Below are positions 1 to 4,658 of a DNA stretch of 7,194 bases, one piece after another. The DNA is from Bacilli bacterium (GTDB lineage: Bacteria; Bacillota_I; Bacilli_A; RFN20; CAG-826), in NCBI GenBank assembly GCA_017618495.1, contig JAFZUD010000044.1, positions 1 through 7,194 on the forward strand. Direction: 5' to 3'. Each line of letters starts with the position of its first letter. The first letter of the stretch is position 1. The notes below the pieces were generated by a model, which ran no database searches, was not told where the DNA came from, and saw nothing but the letters and a program-made list of their open reading frames with translations. The position numbers and the translations under genes were made by a program.

Positions 1-1
1 A

Positions 2-955
2 TACGATTTATCGAATGTTCTCTTCATTGCGACCGCGAACTATCTTGAGAACGTCCCAGCCCCTCTCCGTGACCGTCTTGAACTCATCGAGGTTCCTTCC
101 TACACCGAACTTGAGAAGGTCAAGATCGCCGCAAGCTGGCTCGTCAAAAAGCAGATGGAGCTCAACGGCCTCAAAGAAGGCGACATCGAATTCACCGAAG
201 AAGGCATCAAAGAGCTTATCGAGTGCTACACCCGTGAAGCCGGCGTCCGTCAGCTTGAAAGACTCGTTGCTTCTTGCTGCAGAAAAGCGGTGGTCGAGCT
301 CATCAAAGATCCTAAGCACGCCCGCCCAATCGTCATCGATGCCGAACAAGTCAAAAAGTACCTTGGCGTCGAAATTTTCGAAGATACCAAGAAAGAGAAA
401 GAGCCACAGATCGGCGTCGTCACCGGACTCGCCTATACCGAGTTTGGCGGCGATATTCTCCCAATCGAGGTCAACTATATGGCTGGCAAAGGACAGCTCG
501 TCCTCACTGGCAAATTAGGCGACGTCATGAAGGAGAGCTGCTCGATCGCTCTTGACTATGTCAGGGCCAACGCCGAGAAATATGGCATCCCTAACGAGAT
601 GTTTGAGAAGAAGGACTTCCATATCCACTTCCCAGAAGGCGCCGTTCCAAAAGACGGACCAAGCGCTGGTGTTGCCATCACGACCGCCATCGTCTCCATC
701 TTGACCCACACGCCTGTCGACAATAATGTCGCGATGACCGGTGAAGTCACCCTCCGCGGACACGCCCTCCCAATCGGTGGACTCCGTGAGAAGTCGCTTG
801 CCGCCCTTCGCTCAGGCATCAAGACCATCATCGTTCCTGAGGAAAACAAGAAGGATGTCACCGAACTTCCGGAAGAGGTCAAGAAAGAGCTCAAGATCGT
901 CTACATGAAAAATGTCGATGATGCCTTAGCCGTTGCCCTTTTGAAGGACAAATAA
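2..955 (+). CDS. lon: ATP-dependent protease Lon (La), C-terminal part
   Basis: Lon is a cytosolic AAA+ serine protease that unfolds and degrades damaged and regulatory proteins. The frame is open from base 2, so the gene begins upstream. The 317 residues seen are the end of the AAA+ module plus the whole protease domain; roughly the first 450-480 residues are missing compared with the usual 770-800. Visible AAA+ parts are sensor 1 (ATAN, Asn13), the arginine finger in PLRDRLELIEV (Arg25) and sensor 2 in REAGVRQLERL (Arg83). The protease domain starts near residue 136 (QIGVVTGLAYTEFGGDILPI). The catalytic serine is in PKDGPSAG (Ser221, bases 662-664) and the catalytic lysine in GGLREK (Lys264, bases 791-793). 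Their 43-residue spacing equals that of E. coli Ser679/Lys722, so the enzyme looks active. An internal ATG at 155 is not the start, because Lon homology continues upstream. It ends in TAA just before a strong terminator. Confidence 0.97.
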   Translation, partial: YDLSNVLFIATANYLENVPAPLRDRLELIEVPSYTELEKVKIAASWLVKKQMELNGLKEGDIEFTEEGIKELIECYTREAGVRQLERLVASCCRKAVVELIKDPKHARPIVIDAEQVKKYLGVEIFEDTKKEKEPQIGVVTGLAYTEFGGDILPIEVNYMAGKGQLVLTGKLGDVMKESCSIALDYVRANAEKYGIPNEMFEKKDFHIHFPEGAVPKDGPSAGVAITTAIVSILTHTPVDNNVAMTGEVTLRGHALPIGGLREKSLAALRSGIKTIIVPEENKKDVTELPEEVKKELKIVYMKNVDDALAVALLKDK

Positions 956-970
956 AAAATTTCAAAAATC

Positions 971-995
971 GAGGAGTGTTTCACTCCTCTTTTTT
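971..995 (+). terminator. Intrinsic terminator after lon
   Basis: A perfect 8-bp stem GAGGAGTG (971-978) / CACTCCTC (982-989) closes a TTT loop and is followed directly by six T (990-995). It lies 15 nt after the lon stop codon. It should end the lon transcript and separate it from engB, which then needs its own promoter or readthrough. Confidence 0.93.
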
Positions 996-1000
996 GTTAC

Positions 1001-1013
1001 GATAATGTAATAT
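1001..1013 (+). promoter_or_regulatory. Possible weak -10 region for engB
   Basis: Only about 35 nt separate the lon terminator from the engB start. This AT-rich stretch holds GATAAT (1001-1006, five of six matches to TATAAT) and TAATAT (1008-1013). No good -35 box sits 16-18 nt upstream of either, since that space is the terminator hairpin. The alternative is that engB is expressed by leakage through the lon terminator. Tentative. Confidence 0.25.
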
Positions 1014-1022
1014 TAATACCCT

Positions 1023-1027
1023 GGAGG
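1023..1027 (+). promoter_or_regulatory. Ribosome binding site deciding the engB start
   Basis: GGAGG lies before two tandem ATG codons at 1031 and 1034. The gap is 3 nt to the first and 6 nt to the second. The longer spacing is more usual for Shine-Dalgarno initiation, so 1034 is preferred, though 1031 cannot be excluded. Confidence 0.75.
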
Positions 1028-1033
1028 ATAATG

Positions 1034-1600
1034 ATGATCAACTTCCGCGATGCCAAATACGTCATCTCTGTGCCAAGTTACAAGATGCGTCCGATCAACG
1101 GGCTCAAAGAGCTCGCCGTTTTTGGCAAGTCCAACGTCGGAAAGAGCACCCTCATCAATCTCCTCACCGGGCAAAAGCTCGCCTTCTCCTCAAAACAAGC
1201 AGGCAAGACGAAGCTGCTCAATTACTTCCTCATCGACAAGTCCTTCTACCTTGTCGACACTCCAGGGTACGGCTTCACGACCTATGGCTCGAAAGAAGAC
1301 CTCTCCTTTGGAGATATGATGGAGACCTATTTCGAAAACCCACAATTGGCCGCATGTTTCCTTCTCATCGACTCACGCCATGAGCCAGGGAAAGATGACC
1401 TTGAGTTCCTCTCTTTCTTAGAAAGCCAGAGCGTTCCGTTCTACCTCATCTTCACCAAAAGCGACCAAGCCAAACAATCAGATATCGCGCGCTGCAAGAA
1501 ATTCGTCCTCGAACGCAAAGCCAAGAACGTCCTTTTCTCTGGGAAAGGCCTTAAGGCCGAAGAACTACGAGCCCTGTTCGCTAGAGCGCTCAAAGAATAG
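1034..1600 (+). CDS. engB: Ribosome biogenesis GTP-binding protein EngB (YsxC/YihA)
   Basis: EngB is a small TRAFAC-class GTPase that assists late assembly of the 50S ribosomal subunit in the cytosol; it is essential in B. subtilis. The 188 residues from ATG 1034 match the family length (about 195). The G motifs are in order: G1 GKSNVGKS (31-38), the G2 threonine in AGKTKLLNYF (Thr59), G3 DTPGYGF (DTPG at 75-78), G4 TKSD (141-144) and a G5-like FSGKG near 168-172. GRSNVGKS is commoner at G1, so the lysine is a mild change. The tryptophan usually found after the switch II region is replaced here (LSFGDMMETYF). Members of the family sit directly after lon in B. subtilis (lonA-ysxC), which supports the call. 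The ABC exporter gene begins 15 nt after the stop, suggesting one transcript. A start at 1031 would add one Met. Confidence 0.95.
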   Translation: MINFRDAKYVISVPSYKMRPINGLKELAVFGKSNVGKSTLINLLTGQKLAFSSKQAGKTKLLNYFLIDKSFYLVDTPGYGFTTYGSKEDLSFGDMMETYFENPQLAACFLLIDSRHEPGKDDLEFLSFLESQSVPFYLIFTKSDQAKQSDIARCKKFVLERKAKNVLFSGKGLKAEELRALFARALKE

Positions 1601-1615
1601 AAAGGGGGACACCGC

Positions 1616-4393
1616 ATGCTTAGACTAGACAATATCACCAAAATCTATAAAACCTCATCACTCAAGGTCAGAGCCTTGAACGGTGTTTCTTTATGCTTCA
1701 GAAAGAATGAGTTCGTCTCGATTCTTGGTCCTTCGGGATGTGGCAAGACCACGATGCTCAACATCATCGGCGGACTTGATAAGTACACCAAAGGCGACCT
1801 TCTCATCAACAACACCTCAACGAAGAAATATAACGACCATGACTGGGATATCTACCGTAACCACAGGATCGGTTTCATCTTCCAGTCCTATAATCTCATC
1901 CCACAAGAGAACATCTTAGAGAACGTCGAACTCGCCTTAACAATCGGCGGCGTCAAGAAAGAGGAAAGCGTCGCTAGAGCGAAAGCCGCTCTCGACAAAG
2001 TCGGCCTCAAAGACATGTACACCAAGAAGCCAAATGAGCTTTCTGGTGGTCAATGTCAGAGAGTCGCCATCGCGCGTGCTCTCGTCAATGAGCCAGACAT
2101 CCTTCTCGCCGACGAGCCAACCGGCGCTCTCGATAGCGAAACCTCGATCCAGATCATGAACCTCATCAAAGAGGTCTCGAAAGACAAGCTCGTCATCATG
2201 GTCACCCATAACAGAGAGATCGCCGAAGAATATTCGACCCGTATCGTCTCGCTTCTTGATGGCAAAGTGGAAGGGGACACCAATCCATATACCCCAGAAG
2301 AGGAAGCCAAAGAATATCTCGACAACGCCTCATCTTTCAAAGAGACCAATGAGAAAGCCAAGATGTCTTGGTGGACCGCCATCAAGCTTTCTGGCCGTAA
2401 CCTCATGGCCAAATTCAGCCGCACCTTCATGACGATGGTTGCTTCATCGATTGGCATCGTCGGCGTTTCCGCGGTTCTCGCCGTCTCTTATGGTGTCCGT
2501 GGCTATATCGACTCCATGCAAGATGACCTCCTTTCAGGAAACCCAATCCAGATTAGAGAGAATTCCGTCGATTACCTCAAACTTCTCGACAGCACCAATA
2601 GCCTCACCCAATCAAGAATCGCTAGCCAAAGCTGGAAAGATGGCAAGATCGACGTCCAGTTCGCGATGGAGAGCCTTGTCAAAGCCTCCGAGGGCTTAGG
2701 CGAAGCCTTCTCCACGAACGACATCAACGAGGATTACATCCAGTTCCTTAAGGACATGCCTTCCTCCTATGTCTCCGCGGTCGATTTCAAATACGGCATC
2801 AACTTCAAAAACAACATCTACGTCCACGCTGAGGCGGATGTCGTCGAAGAAGGGCTAGACCCAGCCAAGGTCAATTACAGCATCTCCGGCCTCACCAATG
2901 TCTGCACGACCATCCTTGAAGGATGCAGAGGCGGACAATATAGCAGCTACGCCAGCATGGTCGATGGATATAGCAACGCGATCGGACAATCCATCGAAAA
3001 TGAGGAATACGTTCTCAGCCAATATAACGTCGTCAAGGGAAGATACCCTCACAAAGAGAACGAGGTCATGATCGTCCTCAACCACGAAAACGAAGTCACT
3101 GAGTTCGTTTTGACCCTCCTTGGCCTATATGACCAGGATATGTTCGCTAACGCCATCTACCATTTCTCCGATGACCCTCGCTTCGATGAAAAGCTCTGGG
3201 AGAAGCAGCAGTCCATCACCGTCGATGATATGCTCGGAAAGAAATACACCTATTATCCAAACGATTCCATCTTCCACGAGAACCCAAACTACAACCCAGA
3301 GACGACTTCAACCGCCAACGTTGAGGTTTTCCAGCCATTCTTCTATGACTGGTACGACCAGAATAACCACGCAAACGGACTCGAACTCGAGGTCGTCGGC
3401 GTTCTTACCCCAAAAGAGACCGTCTCTTATGGCTGCCTTTCGAGCGGTCTTTACTACACCCCAGCCTTAGCGCAGAGGATGATTAGAGACAACTACGAAT
3501 CCAAGATCGCCAACTTCATCAGAAACTACGAACAGAATAACAACACGACCGGTTTCAATTCGACCATCGCCCAAGTCAGCGGCGTCAACGTCATCTATGG
3601 TATCGGCTACGACGTTAAGGTCTTCTTCGAAGAAGAGATCCTCAAGAGCTCCTTCCTCGTTGGCTCGACCAATAACATTTCCGCTCTCGTTGGCATGCTC
3701 GCTTCTGCCTCAGGATCATCTTCGGGCGCCGGAAGCGGACTTTCCATCAAGAGAAACGCGACCTTAACCGTCAACAACGTCGGTGGTTCCAAGATTCCAA
3801 GCAGCATCGACATCTACCCAATCGACTTCAACAACAAGTTCCTTGCGACCGATTATCTTGATACCTGGAACGCTGAAAAAGACATCACTTTGAGCACTGG
3901 CAAAGTCCTCAAAGCCGCTGACCGCTCAAAGATCGATTACACCGATAGCCTCGAGATTATCATCACGATGATTAATGGTGTGGTGGACATCGTCACCATC
4001 GCTTTGGTTGCCTTCACCGCCTTATCGCTTGTCGTCTCGACCGTCATGATCGGCATCATCACCTTTGTCTCGGTCATGGAGCGCGTCAAAGAGATCGGTG
4101 TCATCCGTTCGCTTGGCGGACGAAAGAAAGACGTCGCGCACCTTTTCAATGCCGAAACCTTCATCATCGGCATGGGCGGTGGCCTCTTTGGCTTAGGCGT
4201 CACCTACCTGATTCAGCTCTTCCTGAATCTTGTTATCGGCACCCTCTTTGGCATACCGAACATCGCCAATCTTCCAATCCTCGCTGCCATCCTTGTTTTG
4301 GCTGGAAGCACGCTTCTTACGACCATCGCTGGCCTTGTTCCGGCTTCAAGCGCCGCCAAGCAAGACCCTGTCGTTGCGCTCCGCACCGAATAA
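1616..4393 (+). CDS. MacB/FtsX-type ABC transporter, fused ATPase and permease with large extracytoplasmic domain
   Basis: A 925-residue membrane protein, probably working as a homodimer. The N-terminal ABC ATPase (about 1-230) is intact: Walker A GPSGCGKT (38-45), Q-loop Gln90, signature LSGGQ (142-146), Walker B ILLADE (162-167), D-loop ALD (171-173), H-loop His198. Its closest class is MacB/LolD/YknY. A linker leads to TM1 (about 272-293), an outer domain of about 490 residues, then TM2 (792-818), TM3 (849-874) and TM4 (888-911). The loop after TM2, with VMERVKEIGVIRSLGG, is the FtsX coupling motif. E. coli MacB has about 648 residues, so the extra length is in the outer domain. That domain has Cys430, Cys437 and Cys607 and a Gly/Ser-rich run at 696-710. 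MacB-type proteins act as mechanotransmitters that export peptides, lipoproteins or toxins without moving substrate through the membrane segments. The substrate here is unknown and no MacA-like partner or sensor kinase is in view. The ribosome site GGGGG (1604-1608) lies 7 nt before the ATG; the gene likely shares a transcript with engB. Confidence 0.9.
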   Translation: MLRLDNITKIYKTSSLKVRALNGVSLCFRKNEFVSILGPSGCGKTTMLNIIGGLDKYTKGDLLINNTSTKKYNDHDWDIYRNHRIGFIFQSYNLIPQENILENVELALTIGGVKKEESVARAKAALDKVGLKDMYTKKPNELSGGQCQRVAIARALVNEPDILLADEPTGALDSETSIQIMNLIKEVSKDKLVIMVTHNREIAEEYSTRIVSLLDGKVEGDTNPYTPEEEAKEYLDNASSFKETNEKAKMSWWTAIKLSGRNLMAKFSRTFMTMVASSIGIVGVSAVLAVSYGVRGYIDSMQDDLLSGNPIQIRENSVDYLKLLDSTNSLTQSRIASQSWKDGKIDVQFAMESLVKASEGLGEAFSTNDINEDYIQFLKDMPSSYVSAVDFKYGINFKNNIYVHAEADVVEEGLDPAKVNYSISGLTNVCTTILEGCRGGQYSSYASMVDGYSNAIGQSIENEEYVLSQYNVVKGRYPHKENEVMIVLNHENEVTEFVLTLLGLYDQDMFANAIYHFSDDPRFDEKLWEKQQSITVDDMLGKKYTYYPNDSIFHENPNYNPETTSTANVEVFQPFFYDWYDQNNHANGLELEVVGVLTPKETVSYGCLSSGLYYTPALAQRMIRDNYESKIANFIRNYEQNNNTTGFNSTIAQVSGVNVIYGIGYDVKVFFEEEILKSSFLVGSTNNISALVGMLASASGSSSGAGSGLSIKRNATLTVNNVGGSKIPSSIDIYPIDFNNKFLATDYLDTWNAEKDITLSTGKVLKAADRSKIDYTDSLEIIITMINGVVDIVTIALVAFTALSLVVSTVMIGIITFVSVMERVKEIGVIRSLGGRKKDVAHLFNAETFIIGMGGGLFGLGVTYLIQLFLNLVIGTLFGIPNIANLPILAAILVLAGSTLLTTIAGLVPASSAAKQDPVVALRTE

Positions 4394-4395
4394 TT

Positions 4396-4420
4396 CCCAT
4401 TCCCTTTTTAGGGAAGGGGT
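4396..4420 (+). terminator. Probable weak terminator after the ABC exporter gene
   Basis: CCCATTCCC (4396-4404) pairs with GGGAAGGGG (4411-4419) around a TTTTTA loop, with an A bulge or an A-G mismatch in the stem. It starts 2 nt after the stop codon. The tail TCTTATAATTT is a poor T-run, so termination may be partial and some transcripts could run into the valS leader. Confidence 0.5.
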
Positions 4421-4422
4421 CT

Positions 4423-4428
4423 TATAAT
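4423..4428 (+). promoter_or_regulatory. -10 box of the likely valS promoter
   Basis: A perfect TATAAT would start transcription near 4435, just before Stem I of the T-box leader, where a promoter is expected. The -35 position falls inside the preceding hairpin; the best candidate at 17-nt spacing is TTCCCT (4400-4405), only three of six consensus matches. Strong -10, weak -35. Confidence 0.6.
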
Positions 4429-4594
4429 TTCCTCGTTCGTTGAAGGAAGAGGGATCCTTAGACATCCTACTTAGAGAGCCGCCGTTAGGTGCAAGAGCGG
4501 TTAGGAATCAAGGTGAGTCGCTTCCAGAGAACCGTAGAGATACGCGTCCATCCGCGTTAAGGATGATCGAGTGCCTTGTCTTATGACAAGGAAC

Positions 4595-4622
4595 TAGGGT
4601 GGTACCGCGCACCGCGTCCCTA
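4595..4622 (+). promoter_or_regulatory. T-box antiterminator helix
   Basis: TAGGG (4595-4599) pairs with CCCTA (4618-4622) and CGCG (4606-4609) with CGCG (4613-4616), leaving the bulge TGGTACC (4600-4606 region) free to bind the acceptor end of uncharged tRNA-Val. The 3' strand is also the 5' strand of the terminator, so the two structures exclude each other. Confidence 0.9.
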
Positions 4623-4638
4623 TCATTAGGGACTTTTT
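4616..4638 (+). terminator. Regulated terminator of the valS T-box
   Basis: GTCCCTA (4616-4622) and TAGGGAC (4627-4633) form a perfect 7-bp stem around TCAT, followed by TTTTT (4634-4638). It forms when tRNA-Val is charged and stops transcription 20 nt before the valS start. Confidence 0.93.
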
Positions 4639-4658
4639 ATTTATTCGGAGGCAAATCT

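Larger units (their letters stand above)
4435..4638 (+). promoter_or_regulatory. T-box riboswitch leader of valS (tRNA-Val sensing)
   Basis: Uncharged tRNA-Val binds this leader and lets transcription continue into valS. Stem I base: GGAAG 4445-4449 with CTTCC 4521-4525. Specifier loop: GTC at 4517-4519, a valine codon. Upper helices: CCTT 4456-4459 with AAGG 4510-4513, TCCT 4465-4468 with AGGA 4503-4506, CCGC 4479-4482 with GCGG 4497-4500. The distal loop has AGAGAG (4473-4478) and GGTGCAA (4488-4494), as in canonical Stem I. A Stem IIA/B pseudoknot is visible: ACGCG 4542-4546 with CGCGT 4553-4557, whose loop CATC (4549-4552) pairs with GATG (4562-4565). Stem III is CCTTGTC 4574-4580 with GACAAGG 4585-4591. 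The conserved T-box AGGGTGGTACCGCG is at 4596-4609; its TGGT (4600-4603) fits a tRNA ending ACCA, as expected for tRNA-Val. The 5' end is approximate. Confidence 0.96.

Noticed and set aside
155..157. ATG 155 as the start of a separate short Lon-like protease
   Set aside because: The frame stays open to base 2 and the upstream residues (ATAN, PLRDRLELIEV) are normal Lon AAA+ sequence, so the gene simply enters from outside the window.
15..518. Plus-strand open frame of 167 codons overlapping lon
   Set aside because: Ser/Lys-rich low-information translation in an alternative frame of Lon, whose own frame carries all conserved motifs. Frames at 3120-3470, 4690-5106 and 6232-6597 were dropped for the same reason.
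2056..2457. Antisense open frame of 133 codons inside the ABC gene
   Set aside because: No ribosome site or recognisable domain, and it lies over the conserved ATPase and TM1 coding region. It follows from codon bias on the + strand; the same holds for other minus-strand frames such as 556-894, 5205-5536 and 6225-6527.
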